The notes: generated from the sequence alone by a model not told the origin. 64,000 bases of DNA from JAJFFW01 sp039197915 (GCA_039197915.1 JBCCTV010000001.1:1-64000); one strand, 5' to 3'; counted from the first letter of the stretch, positions 46,518 through 56,052 are shown. Numbers and translations are program-made.

Positions 46518-49060
46518 CCGCGTTTTGGTGGACGCTCCGCACGCTTCTGAGCGATTGGCGCCGCCGTCCAGCCCAAGCGTTGATGTTTTTGGCGGGCCTC
46601 GCCTCGGCGACGGCACTTTTCTCAGGCGTCCAAGCCTTGAACTTTCAAGCCCGCCAAAGCTACGCTGAAGCCGCCTCGCAATTGGGCGGCGCCCAGCTTG
46701 CATCCGTCCGTACACCAAGCGAAACGCCATTTGACCAGCGCGCCTTCATCGCGCTTAGAAAAGCCGGGTATAAAGTCTCGCCCGTGGTCGAGGGCGATAT
46801 CTTAATCGGCCGCCAGCCGATAACCGTTATTGGCATTGATTTGGCGACGCTGCCAGCGGCGGCCGCCGGCGATAGTCTGCAGGCCATCGGGGGAAACGGC
46901 AGACAGTTAAGCGCAAACACCGACCTCGAGACTATACAGCCTGCGGATTTTTTGCTGCCGCCTGGCGTTGGCCTTGTCGCCCCTGAGACGCTCACGAAAC
47001 TCTCGGCAAACGAGGGCGATCGGCTGCGCTCGTCGACTGACCAATTGCTGCCGCCGCTCCAGACCTCGGCGGGGATCACCCCAGACACGATCATTACAGA
47101 CATCGCGCCCGCGCAAATGCTCCTATCCTTAGGGGGAAAAATTTCGAGGCTCCTCGTCGACGAAACCCAGGCGACCGGCCTCCCTCCCCTCGCCAAAGCG
47201 CTGGGCGACCTTGAAACGACAGCGCTTAAAGGTCTGGCGCCCGCCGGATTGGCGCTGAATAAACCGACCAACACGAACGACATGTCGCGACTGACGGATA
47301 GCTTCCATTTGAATCTTACAGCATTCGGGTTTTTGTCGTTTTTTGTCGGCCTACTGATCGTACACGGCGCCGTGGGCCTCGTCTTTGAGCAGCGGCGAAC
47401 GTTAATGCGGACGATGCGCGCTTGCGGCGTCTCATCAAAATCCCTGACGATCGCCGCCGCGACCGAGCTGCTTCTGCTCGCGACGGCCGCCGGGGCCGTG
47501 GGCCTCGCGATCGGATATACGGTTGCGGGCGCACTCTTGCCGGACGTGGCGGTCAGCCTACGGAGCCTATACGGTGCGAAAGTTGCGGGCGCCCTCGCCT
47601 TCCGGCCCACTTGGCTCGCCCTCGGCTTATTTATCGCCGTTGCGGGCGCGGCCGCGGCCGCAGCGGGCAGCCTTTACAAGACCTGGAAACTGCCCGTCCT
47701 CGCGCCTGGCAAACCCACGGCCTGGCGCGCCGCTGAACAACAAACAATCAAACGAAACGCCCTTTTTGCGGGCTTTTTCTTCGCAACGGCCCTGGGGCTT
47801 CTCCTCGCCGCCGGCGGCTTATTCGCCGGGTTCGCCCTCATGGGCGCAAGCCTCCTCGCTGCGGCGCTTATACTGCCAGCGATTTTGTCCGTCCTCCTAC
47901 GACTTGCGGAGGCGAACGCCAGCGGGCCCATTGTGCGCTGGTTTTTTGCCGATGGACGCCAACAACTGCCCTCAATTTCCTTGGCGTTGCAGGCCCTCCT
48001 GATCGCCCTTGCGGTCAATATCGGCGTCGGGTCGATGGTCGGCGGGTTTCGCGCAACGTTCCTCGGCTGGCTCGACCAACGTTTAGCGGCTGAGCTTTAC
48101 GTGAACGCCGGCGCCCCCGGCCGCGCCATTGAGATGCGCGCCCTCCTTGAGGCCCAAGACGCTGTGACAGCAATCCTGCCGCTCGCCTTTGCGAGTACGC
48201 GATTTAATGATCTGCCAGCGGAACTTTACGGATTTACGGACCACGAGACCTACCGCGACAGCTGGCCGCTGCTGGCGCAAAACCCTGGCGCTTGGGATAG
48301 GGTGACGTCCGGCGAGGCGATATTCATCAATGAGCAGCTTTTTCGCGGGGACGACATTAAAGTTGGCGAGCGGATCACACTGGAAGCGCCCACAGGCCCC
48401 TGGGCGGTTGAGGTCGCCGGCGTCTATTCCGATTACGGCAACACCCGCGCCCAGTTTATGGTTGCGGTCGACACGCTCAAAGGCCGTTGGCCTGACGCCC
48501 AGGGGGACCTTTTTATTCTCCGCGTAGAAAAAGAGAGCGTCGATAGGGTCGCGCAGCTCCTAACGGAGCGGTTTCAATTGACCGACAGCGATCTCATCAA
48601 CCAAACGGACTTGAAGGCGCTGTCTGAAACAATCTTTGAAAAGACATTCACGGTGACGGCTGCACTGAACGTGTTAACGTTGGTGGTTGCGGGCGTGGCG
48701 CTATTAACGGGCCTTTTGTCCTTGGCGACGGCGCGGCTGCCGCAAGTCGCTCCTTTATGGGCGTGCGGATTAACGCGTCGGCGGCTTGCGCTCCTTGACC
48801 TCCTGAAAACCTTAAGCCTCGCCGCAGTAACGAGTATTTTAGCGATACCCTTAGGCGTCGCGGTTGCATGGATGCTGACGGCGATCATCAATGTGGAAGC
48901 CTTTGGCTGGCGTCTACCGCTGCACCATTTCCCGGACCAGTGGGCCGGACTGATCATACTCGCCGTCGCCATCGCCGCCCTCTCATCAGCGCCGGTGACA
49001 GCGGCCCTGTGGCGCGCGTCGCCAACGCGACTGATAAAGGTCTTTGCAGATGAACGGTAA
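46514..49060 (+). CDS. FtsX/MacB-type ABC permease
   Basis: An 848-residue permease with a GTG start inside the ATPase stop. The N-terminal helix (about 18-40) leads to a large extracytoplasmic domain. A first FtsX helix cluster lies at about 265-390, more helices at about 415-520, a second extracytoplasmic domain at about 520-710, and a final FtsX-type trio at about 715-840. The double FtsX arrangement matches the YbbP/AttFG-like branch. With the LolD-like ATPase and the AttH-like protein it forms a mechanotransmission-type transporter. The substrate is unknown. Confidence 0.85.
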   Translation: MTAFWWTLRTLLSDWRRRPAQALMFLAGLASATALFSGVQALNFQARQSYAEAASQLGGAQLASVRTPSETPFDQRAFIALRKAGYKVSPVVEGDILIGRQPITVIGIDLATLPAAAAGDSLQAIGGNGRQLSANTDLETIQPADFLLPPGVGLVAPETLTKLSANEGDRLRSSTDQLLPPLQTSAGITPDTIITDIAPAQMLLSLGGKISRLLVDETQATGLPPLAKALGDLETTALKGLAPAGLALNKPTNTNDMSRLTDSFHLNLTAFGFLSFFVGLLIVHGAVGLVFEQRRTLMRTMRACGVSSKSLTIAAATELLLLATAAGAVGLAIGYTVAGALLPDVAVSLRSLYGAKVAGALAFRPTWLALGLFIAVAGAAAAAAGSLYKTWKLPVLAPGKPTAWRAAEQQTIKRNALFAGFFFATALGLLLAAGGLFAGFALMGASLLAAALILPAILSVLLRLAEANASGPIVRWFFADGRQQLPSISLALQALLIALAVNIGVGSMVGGFRATFLGWLDQRLAAELYVNAGAPGRAIEMRALLEAQDAVTAILPLAFASTRFNDLPAELYGFTDHETYRDSWPLLAQNPGAWDRVTSGEAIFINEQLFRGDDIKVGERITLEAPTGPWAVEVAGVYSDYGNTRAQFMVAVDTLKGRWPDAQGDLFILRVEKESVDRVAQLLTERFQLTDSDLINQTDLKALSETIFEKTFTVTAALNVLTLVVAGVALLTGLLSLATARLPQVAPLWACGLTRRRLALLDLLKTLSLAAVTSILAIPLGVAVAWMLTAIINVEAFGWRLPLHHFPDQWAGLIILAVAIAALSSAPVTAALWRASPTRLIKVFADER

Positions 49061-50189
49061 ACGGACGATTTTGGCGTTGGCTTTGCATGTGGCTTTTGCT
49101 GCAGGCTTTTTTGCCTTTGGCTCGGTCGGCGCGAGGGCGCAAGGCTTCGCCTCGCTCGCCCAGGACGCAGATGGCTTCAAAACGGTGACGCCAGGGCGCG
49201 CATTTTCCTTTCCCGCCGACCATGCGCCCCATGACGGATATCGCATCGAATGGTGGTACCTGACGGCGAACCTGACAGATGCCGAGGGCCGGGCCTATGG
49301 CGCCCAGTGGACGCTCTTTCGGGCGAAGCTCGCTGGCGGCGGCGAAGATAAGGAAAGTTCAACCGCCGGCGACACCTGGTCATCGCCTTATCTCTTTATG
49401 GCGCACGCGGCCCTGACGAGCGAAGACAGCCACACCCATGCTGAACGGTTCGCGAGGGCAGGCCTTGGCCAGGCTGGCGTCACGACAGCGCCTTTTTCGG
49501 CGTATATTGACGATTGGCGCTTTGAACAAACCTCAGAGAGCGGATTGAATGCCGCCCGGGTGGTCGCGCGCGGTGATGACTTCTCCTATGACTTGTCCAT
49601 TAAAACCGATGCGGCGCCCGTGCTCCAGGGGGAGGCCGGCTACAGCCTAAAAGCGCTCAGCGGCCAGGCGTCATATTATTATAGCCAACCCTTCTTTACC
49701 CTGACGGGCGCCATTACGCTTGACGGAAAAGAAATCCCGGTCACGGGAAACGCCTGGATGGACCGCGAGTGGTCAAGCCAACTGCTCTCAAAGACACAGA
49801 CCGGCTGGGACTGGTTTTCCCTGCACCTTGATACGGGCGAAAAAGTGATGGCGTTTCGCCTGCGCGACACGGCCGTTGACGCTTACGTTTCTGGCGGGTG
49901 GATTAATGCAGACGGCGCGCCTGAGCCCTTGACCGGGAAGGCGATTGAGATCACGCCGTTAAACCCGCCACGAAAAAACGCCGCCGGCGCACCGACCCGC
50001 TGGCGCATTACTATTCCTTCTAAGGACTTATCGATTGAAGCCACAGCGCTTAACCAGCGCAGCTGGATGCGAACGTCTTTCCCCTATTGGGAGGGGCCGA
50101 TTAAGCTTTCAGGGAGCCATGGCGGCGTCGGCTACCTGGAAATGACGGGCTACACTGCGCCCGCTGAGAAGCGCCGCGCACAACGCTGA
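49050..50189 (+). CDS. AttH-like secreted lipocalin-fold protein (COG5621)
   Basis: A 379-residue exported protein. The signal peptide runs to about residue 30 (cut near ARA/QG). Family landmarks are DHAPHDGYRIEWWYLTANLTD near the N-terminus and GNAWMDREWSSQLL...GWDWFSLHLD in the middle, typical of the CrtC/AttH lipocalin-like family. Annotations call these predicted hydrolases, but catalysis is not established for the transporter-associated members. The ATG at 49050 is chosen over an upstream TTG because AAAGG lies 9 bases before it. It overlaps the permease end by 11 bases, so ATPase, permease and AttH-like protein form one operon and probably one envelope machine. Confidence 0.82.
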   Translation: MNGKRTILALALHVAFAAGFFAFGSVGARAQGFASLAQDADGFKTVTPGRAFSFPADHAPHDGYRIEWWYLTANLTDAEGRAYGAQWTLFRAKLAGGGEDKESSTAGDTWSSPYLFMAHAALTSEDSHTHAERFARAGLGQAGVTTAPFSAYIDDWRFEQTSESGLNAARVVARGDDFSYDLSIKTDAAPVLQGEAGYSLKALSGQASYYYSQPFFTLTGAITLDGKEIPVTGNAWMDREWSSQLLSKTQTGWDWFSLHLDTGEKVMAFRLRDTAVDAYVSGGWINADGAPEPLTGKAIEITPLNPPRKNAAGAPTRWRITIPSKDLSIEATALNQRSWMRTSFPYWEGPIKLSGSHGGVGYLEMTGYTAPAEKRRAQR

Positions 50190-50285
50190 CCCGGTGCAAA
50201 CTCCCGTTGCCGTCAATATTCCGCATAAGGAATAGAAAAACGCGCAGATAGCGCCCAGCCATGCGCTGATCGGAATCGCACAGTG

Positions 50286-50394
50286 GCTCTAGCGTTTTCC
50301 GACCAAGTGGAAACCGGTTGGGGGCCAAGAAAACGCGAAAAAACAAAAAATCTAAAGCAACGAAGCGACTCAGATTGGGGCGAAGTTGCTCTAG
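50286..50394 (+). repeat. Dispersed intergenic repeat, copy A
   Basis: About 109 bases homologous, on the opposite strand, to 59040-59146. Shared blocks in the same order are TTTTCCGACCAAGTGG, GGTTGG, AGAAAACGCGA, AGCAACGAAGCG, TCAGATTG and GCGAAGTTGC. It lies in the 233-base spacer between the AttH-like gene and amtB. The ends (GCTCTAG and GCTCTAG) repeat each other directly. Confidence 0.8.
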
Positions 50395-50422
50395 ATTATC
50401 GAAGCGCGATGACTCGCTAGAC

Positions 50423-51733
50423 TTATGACTGGGCGAACTCCGGATAGGCCTCTAACCCAAGCTCCGCCTTATCGAGGCCGAGGCGCTCATGCTCAACGCT
50501 TGCTCGCAGACCGATCGAGAATTTCAGCGCATACCACAACAACGCGCTGAAGGCGCATACAAACACGCCCACCATGGCGACGCCCACAAACTGACCGACA
50601 AAACTCGCCGTATCATCCGTCCACGGAACAATCATTGTCCCCCATATGCCGCATACGAGGTGGGCGGGGATCGCGCCGACAACATCATCAATCTTGAACC
50701 GGTCCAGCAGTGGGATCGATAGCGTTACCAGAGCGCCGCCGACGCCGCCGATCAGCACTGCCTGCCAAATGACCGGTTCCAACGGTTGGGCGGTGATCGC
50801 CACGAGCCCGCCAATGGCGCCGTTCAGCACGACCGTTAAGTCGACCTTGGAATAGACAAAACGCGTCATGGCGAGCGCGGCGACCACGCCGCCGCAAGCA
50901 GCCATATTGGTGTTGACGATGATTTTCGCGACGGACAGTGAATCGGTAACCGTGCCGAAAGCCAATTGCGACCCGCCGTTAAAGCCAAACCAGCCGAGCC
51001 AGAGAATGAATGTGCCAAGCGTTGCAAGCGGCAACGACGACCCCGGGAACGCCGCCGGCGGACGGCCTTCAGGGTACTTACCGTCCCGGGGCCCGAGAAT
51101 AAGCGCGCCGGTGAGCGCGGCCCAACCGCCAGTGGAGTGCACCAACGTTGAGCCAGCAAAGTCGCCGAAGCTCCAGCGGGTGTGCAAATATCCCCCGCCC
51201 CATTTCCAAGAGGCGACAATCGGGTAAATCAAGCCCGTCAGTACGGCAACAAACAGAAGAAACGGGGCGAGCTTAATGCGTTCGGCGAGTGTTCCAGAAA
51301 CAATAGAGGCCGCCGTCGCCACAAACACCATCTGGAAAAACCAGTCCGAATAGGCGCCGTAGCCTAGACCCACCGGGTCGTCGTCAGTGTTGAGCGTGAA
51401 AAAGAGTTTGAACGGCGCGATCAGACCGCCTTCTTCAATGCCGTAGATCATGTTGTACCCGATGATCCAAACAGCGAGCCCGGCCACCGAATAAAGCGAG
51501 ATATTCTTCAAACAAATCGTGGCAGCGTTCTTGGCGCGCACGAGCCCCGCCTCCAACATGCAAAAGCCCGCCGCCATAAACATGACCACCATGCCGCTCA
51601 GCAAAAACAACAGCGTGTTGAAGATGACCACCGCCGATTCGGTCGCCGGTTGGATATCCTGGGCGCTTGCGCTTGAAACAAGTGAGAAGAAACCAGCGCC
51701 GCATACAACGGTCGCTAACTGCGCGCGAGTCAT
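50423..51733 (-). CDS. amtB: Ammonium transporter AmtB
   Basis: A 436-residue membrane protein with a signal peptide (about 1-23, ending SSASA/QD) and eleven expected helices. Amt landmarks include FMAAGFCMLEAGLVRAKN, DFAGSTLVHSTGGWAALTGALILGPRDGKY and the C-terminal GLRASVEHERLGLDKAELGLEAYPEF, which contacts the PII protein GlnK. The start at MTRAQ follows AAGGAA by a good spacing. The 47-residue longer frame lacks a ribosome site. It conducts ammonium, or ammonia plus a proton, across the inner membrane. No glnK is adjacent, although amtB and glnK are usually paired. Confidence 0.92.
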   Translation of the reverse strand: MTRAQLATVVCGAGFFSLVSSASAQDIQPATESAVVIFNTLLFLLSGMVVMFMAAGFCMLEAGLVRAKNAATICLKNISLYSVAGLAVWIIGYNMIYGIEEGGLIAPFKLFFTLNTDDDPVGLGYGAYSDWFFQMVFVATAASIVSGTLAERIKLAPFLLFVAVLTGLIYPIVASWKWGGGYLHTRWSFGDFAGSTLVHSTGGWAALTGALILGPRDGKYPEGRPPAAFPGSSLPLATLGTFILWLGWFGFNGGSQLAFGTVTDSLSVAKIIVNTNMAACGGVVAALAMTRFVYSKVDLTVVLNGAIGGLVAITAQPLEPVIWQAVLIGGVGGALVTLSIPLLDRFKIDDVVGAIPAHLVCGIWGTMIVPWTDDTASFVGQFVGVAMVGVFVCAFSALLWYALKFSIGLRASVEHERLGLDKAELGLEAYPEFAQS

Positions 51734-51923
51734 TGTTTTTCCTTTGCTTTGTCCGTCGGTGGGCAAGCGTGAACGGTAGGGCTCTCTCTGACGCAATGCA
51801 ACATTTTCGTCAGGCGCTGCGTCTTTGGCTAAGCGCAAACCGTAGGCGCCTGTCCTAGCGACGGGGCGCCGCACGACTGTTCCGGGGGTGGAAATACCAG
51901 CGTCGCGTCGCCAAACTAGCGTT

Positions 51924-53159
51924 ATGAAAGATCATTTCGACATCTGCATCATTGGCGGTGGTTTGGCGGGCGGCCTGGCGTCGTTGGCGCTCTCCGACGC
52001 TGGGTTTTCCTGCGCCGTTATTGACAGTCAAAACCCAAAGACCATGCGAGACGCGCAGTTTGACGGGCGCACGACGGCAATCGCCTACGCCAATGCGCGG
52101 ATGTTTACGCGGCTCGGTCTTTGGGAGCGGATCGCGCCCTATGCCTCACCTATCAATGACATTCTGGTGACGGATGGACGCGCCGACACCCGCTTCCGGC
52201 GCGGTCACGTCTCCGCGCTTGGGCTCCATTTTGATTCATCAGAGCTTGAGACCGGCGCGCCGCTTGGCTGGATTGTCGAGAACGTTGGGATGCGGAACGT
52301 CATTTTCGATGAAATCGCCGACAACGACAATATTGCGCTCTTTGCGCCCGCCCGCCGCACGAAGCTCGATATTTCCACGCGGCGCGCCGTTGTCACACTC
52401 GACGACGGCAGAGAAGTGAGCGCCGATTTGTTGGTTGCGGCGGACGGCAAGAAATCCCAAACCCGGGCCGAGGCGGGCTTAAAAGTGACCCGCTGGAGCT
52501 ACGGCCAAATGGGGATCGTTGCGACAGTCAGCCATGACCGGCCCCATAAGGGCGTCGCTCAGGAATTCTTTTTGCCGAGCGGCCCTTTTGCCATCCTACC
52601 CATGACAGGCGACCGGTCGTCGCTTGTCTGGACAGAAAAATCTGACCAGACGCCGGCCTACCTCTCCCTTGATAATGACGATTTCACCGCCGAGGTCGCC
52701 TCGCGGTTCGGACCCTACCTTGGCGACGTGCGCGCCGATGGTCCGCGCTTCGCGTATCCGCTCGGCTTTCACCTATCCCAGCGCCTCATCAGTCCCCGGA
52801 TTGCTCTGATTGGCGACGCCGCCCGGGCGGTCCACCCAATTGCCGGCCAGGGGTTCAATCTCGGCATCAAAGACATTGCAGCGCTCACGGATGTCTTGAC
52901 GGAGGCGCGCGGCGTCGGCCTGAACATCGGGGCCCACAATGTGCTTGAAAATTATCAAAGCTGGCGACGCTTTGACAGTGTCATGCTTGCTCTTGGAACG
53001 GATGTTTTAAACCGGATCTTCTCCAATGATCTGGCGCCGCTACGCGCGGCGAGAGACATTGGCGCTGGCGTCGTCAACCAAATCGGCCCTTTGCGCCGGT
53101 TTTTCATGCGCCAGGCGGGCGCTGACGTAGGCCGGTTGCCATCGCTCATTCGGCCCTGA
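51924..53159 (+). CDS. UbiH/UbiF-type flavin monooxygenase of ubiquinone synthesis
   Basis: A 411-residue FAD protein with the Rossmann motif GGGLAGG near residue 8, the DG-type motif LLVAADGKKS in the middle and the second FAD motif ALIGDAARAVHPIAGQGFNLGIKD near residue 290. The family is the UbiH/UbiI/UbiL/Coq6 group that hydroxylates the ubiquinone ring. Which ring carbon it acts on cannot be told from sequence by eye. It is divergent from amtB and convergent with the protease gene. Confidence 0.85.
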   Translation: MKDHFDICIIGGGLAGGLASLALSDAGFSCAVIDSQNPKTMRDAQFDGRTTAIAYANARMFTRLGLWERIAPYASPINDILVTDGRADTRFRRGHVSALGLHFDSSELETGAPLGWIVENVGMRNVIFDEIADNDNIALFAPARRTKLDISTRRAVVTLDDGREVSADLLVAADGKKSQTRAEAGLKVTRWSYGQMGIVATVSHDRPHKGVAQEFFLPSGPFAILPMTGDRSSLVWTEKSDQTPAYLSLDNDDFTAEVASRFGPYLGDVRADGPRFAYPLGFHLSQRLISPRIALIGDAARAVHPIAGQGFNLGIKDIAALTDVLTEARGVGLNIGAHNVLENYQSWRRFDSVMLALGTDVLNRIFSNDLAPLRAARDIGAGVVNQIGPLRRFFMRQAGADVGRLPSLIRP

Positions 53160-53167
53160 AAAGGGCC
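53152..53167 (+). terminator. Hairpin at the ubiH-like stop
   Basis: GGCCCT (53152-53157), GAAA loop, AGGGCC (53162-53167): a perfect GC-rich stem with a stable tetraloop overlapping the TGA. It is followed by TTC only, so terminator strength is uncertain. It lies between convergent genes. Confidence 0.4.
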
Positions 53168-53205
53168 TTCACGATCCGCGAAGCGTTCGGTATCGTTGGT
53201 GAAAA

Positions 53206-53727
53206 TTATCCGCGTAGGATGAGTTCGTCGCCGCGGGCTTCAACGCTTGGCAGACGCGACAGGAAGCTCATGCCAAGGAGATTCACGCTCAGGCGATCAT
53301 CCGGCAAAATATAAGCGTCGACATTTTCCAAGCGCAGGCCTTGGATTTCAATGGTTTCGACGAGAACGCGGGCGGCCCGCGCTTCGCCGTTCGCCGTGCG
53401 CACTGGCTCATCGAACTCTGCGCCGCCGCGCAAGATATTGGCGCGCTGGGCGTCCGTTTCGCGCAAGGCGACAAAGGTCGCGCCGGTATCGATTAAAAAT
53501 TCCGTACGGCGATTATTTACGTCCGCAGCAACACGGAAGTGGCGATCCCGGTCGGCGATAATTCGCACTTCGCGACGCCATCCCGGCTGATAGGCCGAAA
53601 AGGCGTTGCCAGGCGTCGTTTGAGCGACAGGCGCGGCATTTTTAGCGGGTGCGTTTGCATCAATATACCGTACACCGACGGCTGAACCCGCAACACACAA
53701 CGCAACAAAAACGAGCTCACTCCGCAT
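53206..53727 (-). CDS. Retropepsin-like aspartic protease, TIGR02281 type
   Basis: A 173-residue protein with an N-terminal signal anchor (about 4-20), a linker, and a single aspartic-protease lobe. The catalytic motif is FLIDTGATFVAL (D80), and the family C-terminal hallmark is LLGMSFLSRLPSVEARGDELIL. Such single-lobe proteases must dimerise. They are widespread in alphaproteobacteria and are probably periplasmic or membrane-bound. Substrate unknown. It lies upstream of dapB on the same strand but 121 bases beyond the dapB stop. Confidence 0.85.
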   Translation of the reverse strand: MRSELVFVALCVAGSAVGVRYIDANAPAKNAAPVAQTTPGNAFSAYQPGWRREVRIIADRDRHFRVAADVNNRRTEFLIDTGATFVALRETDAQRANILRGGAEFDEPVRTANGEARAARVLVETIEIQGLRLENVDAYILPDDRLSVNLLGMSFLSRLPSVEARGDELILRG

Positions 53728-53848
53728 ACTAAGCCTCGCCGCAGCCTACCGACGCGCCGCTCTTGGCGCCGTTCCACGTGCGAACTTTGCTAAACCAAAG
53801 TAAAAAAAAGAGCCGGCGGATGATTAAAATTCCGCATGCCGCGTAACC

Positions 53849-54697
53849 TTAATCCAACGCTAAGACGTCGCGCATGGTGTAAAGGCCCGGCGCCTGGCGA
53901 GCGACCCAACGCGCAGCCGTGAGGGCGCCGTCGGCAAATAGCGCGCGATCAAGGGCGCGGTGAGAAAGCGTTAGGGTTTCGCGCTCGCCCAAAAATGAAA
54001 CCGCGTGGTCGCCATAGACGCCGCCCCCGCGCGACACCGAAAAGCCGACAGCGCCCGTTTCGCGAGCCCCCGACCGATCGGCGGGCGCGCGGACGTGATC
54101 AAGGGGTGCGCCCCGGCCGATGGCGGCGGCTTCGCCCAACATCAACGCCGTTCCCGACGGCGCATCGACCTTTCGGCGGTGGTGTGTCTCCTCGATTTCG
54201 ATGTCATACCGGGGGCCGAGGGCGCCCGCCGCTTTTTCAACGAGGGCCGCCAAAACCGTTACGCCGAGGCTCATATTCCGCGCTTTGACAATCGCCGCAT
54301 GCTCGGCGGCTTTCGAAATCTTGGCGTCAGCCTCTGCGGTAAAGCCCGTCACCCCAATCACCATCGCAACGCCATGGTCGGCCGACGCGGCCGCTACGGT
54401 TGGCGTGACCTGCGGCAGGCTGAAGTCAATCACCACATCGGCCGTCGGTAGGACCCGCCCTATGTCAGCCAGACGGTGCACGGGCAGGCCGTCCATTTCA
54501 CCGGGCTCGCTGGCAATACCGGCAATAATTTCAAGTGTTTCGGCAGGTTTTGCTTCTGCGCGCGCCGCACCGCCCGCGCTCGCTCCGTCTCCGCTGGTCT
54601 GGCGCGCGGCGGCAAGGATGGAGCGGCCCATGCGGCCGGTAGCGCCTGCGAGCAAGACTTTTAGGGGCGCGGGATTTGGCCCAGGCGGTCCGCCCAT
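53849..54697 (-). CDS. dapB: DapB, 4-hydroxy-tetrahydrodipicolinate reductase
   Basis: A 282-residue enzyme of lysine and peptidoglycan precursor synthesis that reduces HTPA with NAD(P)H. The N-terminal nucleotide motif is GATGRMG. The catalytic motif ETHHRRKVDAPSGTAL carries the two His and the Lys that act on substrate. The ATG at 54697 has a strong GGAGG before it, so the 17-residue longer frame is not needed. An insert rich in Ala, Gly and Ser (about residues 32-50) separates the first motif from the next strand, longer than in E. coli DapB. Confidence 0.92.
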   Translation of the reverse strand: MGGPPGPNPAPLKVLLAGATGRMGRSILAAARQTSGDGASAGGAARAEAKPAETLEIIAGIASEPGEMDGLPVHRLADIGRVLPTADVVIDFSLPQVTPTVAAASADHGVAMVIGVTGFTAEADAKISKAAEHAAIVKARNMSLGVTVLAALVEKAAGALGPRYDIEIEETHHRRKVDAPSGTALMLGEAAAIGRGAPLDHVRAPADRSGARETGAVGFSVSRGGGVYGDHAVSFLGERETLTLSHRALDRALFADGALTAARWVARQAPGLYTMRDVLALD

Positions 54698-54813
54698 AGG
54701 GCCCTCCTTCGAAAAAAGTGAGAGTAATGCCTTTAGGGCTCTTACCACGATCGCTAGACGGTGGATAAGCCGCCAGTACCATTTGGCGACTGGCCAGATA
54801 AACCTAATCGGCC

Positions 54814-55179
54814 CTAGCGTTCGTTGGACTTTGCGTCTTTTACCCGTAGCCGAAAGCGTCTGGCGTTTGCGCGCGCACGTTTATAGCCCGGTCCTACCAA
54901 GGCGAACGCCGTTTCAACGAGGGCGCTGTTTCCAGATAGAGCGCCAGAATATCCAAACCAACCGAAACGATTTTGGCCGAGGAGCACCTTTGTGGCAGCT
55001 TGAAACCCATCTAGCGCCACCTCAAATTTTTCTTGAACCATACGGAGATCTTCTGACCGCGGCCGAAAATCCCCGTCCGCCGCTCGATAGGCGAGGTCGG
55101 CGCTTCGCATGGCGACGGTAAAACCGGCATCGTTAAACGCCTTGAGCGAGGCCCAATAGAAATCACACACAGGCGTCAC
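54814..55179 (-). CDS. Small protein, possibly phasin-like
   Basis: A 121-residue protein starting with GTG, 13 bases after the acetyltransferase stop and probably in the same transcript. It is amphipathic and helical with a basic C-terminus (RARANARRFRLRVKD). The central part, AMRSADLAYRAADGDF...VQEKFEVALDGFQAATKVLLGQ, has the helical, Ala/Phe-rich look of phasins, which coat polyhydroxyalkanoate granules, but I cannot confirm membership. No PHA synthase is nearby. Confidence 0.5.
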   Translation of the reverse strand: MTPVCDFYWASLKAFNDAGFTVAMRSADLAYRAADGDFRPRSEDLRMVQEKFEVALDGFQAATKVLLGQNRFGWFGYSGALSGNSALVETAFALVGPGYKRARANARRFRLRVKDAKSNER

Positions 55180-55192
55180 TCACTCGCTTCCG

Positions 55193-55840
55193 TCAAAGAG
55201 TGACGGAATAATAAAGGAGCCCGCCTTTTCGGGGCGCCCTATCGCCTGAAAAGCGATCGCTATCACCTGAAAAGCGTGCGTCATCGCCTGAAAACCCGGC
55301 CTCATTGCCCGAAAACAGAGTTTGCCCGTCAAAAGCCGCGGGCGAGGACCGCCGACGCCAAGCATCCTGCGATGAAACGGGTCGCCAGCCTTGGGCCTCA
55401 TAGAACCGGATCGCTCGGGCGTTGATGGGCGTCACGTTCAGCATGGCTTCGTCATAGCCTGCGGCGCGCAGGGCGTCCCGTGCGTAATCATCAAGCACGC
55501 CGCCAAAGCCGTAGCCCCGCCGATCTTCACGGACATAAAGGTGATGGACGCAGCCAATCGCCGGGTTCTTCGCGTCGGCCCCTAAGACGACAAAGCCGAT
55601 ATCCTGGTTTTCGTGGGTCATTATTGCGGCAAAGCCCGGGTCGCGGTCTGCGCAGCGTGCAATCCAGACCGGAAAACGCACGCCATAGGGCCCATAATCC
55701 CGATAAAACGCGGCAGTCGATCCGGTGCTCGCGATATAAAGCCCGGCGCCGAAAGCAATAAGCGTGCGGCGGTCAGCGTCCGGCGAGGCTGGTCGAAACG
55801 CAATATTGCGCCGGAAAAGCTGTGGAGCGGTTTCGGTCAT
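55193..55840 (-). CDS. GNAT-family N-acetyltransferase with repeat tail
   Basis: A 215-residue protein. The acetyl-CoA site is in VREDRRGYGFGGVLDDYA, where GNAT enzymes have (R/Q)xxGx(G/A), and NARAIRFYEAQGWRPV is the usual last motif. The start at MTETA is preceded by AAAGGA. The last 45 residues are an unusual tail of four 7-residue repeats containing FSGD/FSGN, encoded by a 21-bp tandem repeat. The substrate is unknown. Confidence 0.82.
   Translation of the reverse strand: MTETAPQLFRRNIAFRPASPDADRRTLIAFGAGLYIASTGSTAAFYRDYGPYGVRFPVWIARCADRDPGFAAIMTHENQDIGFVVLGADAKNPAIGCVHHLYVREDRRGYGFGGVLDDYARDALRAAGYDEAMLNVTPINARAIRFYEAQGWRPVSSQDAWRRRSSPAAFDGQTLFSGNEAGFSGDDARFSGDSDRFSGDRAPRKGGLLYYSVTL
55240..55323 (-). 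repeat. 21-bp tandem repeat coding for FSGD heptads
   Basis: Four units of 21 bases (55240-55260, 55261-55281, 55282-55302, 55303-55323) share the core ATCGCCTGAAAA on the plus strand and encode heptads with FSG at the same place. The period is a multiple of three, so the acetyltransferase tail can change length without frameshift. Confidence 0.85.
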
Positions 55841-56052
55841 TTCACCGTCCTTTCCCTGCAACGATAGACTTGCTGCAGCGCAAAAACCAGTAAATTGCGA
55901 CGCCTCAACGCAGGTTAATAAATGGCCGCGTTTGGCCGCGTTCTGTTCGATCAGCGCGCGCCCGCCTGCCTGTTAGCCTACTTGTCCCTTTGCTTGCGGG
56001 TTGGCTTGGTTGTTTGCTTGCGCGTCGATCGGCTCGCCCTATTGTCCGGGCC

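Noticed and set aside
51734..51874. 47-residue N-terminal extension of AmtB
   Set aside because: The extension is basic and lacks homology. The internal ATG has a good ribosome-binding site and begins a proper signal peptide.
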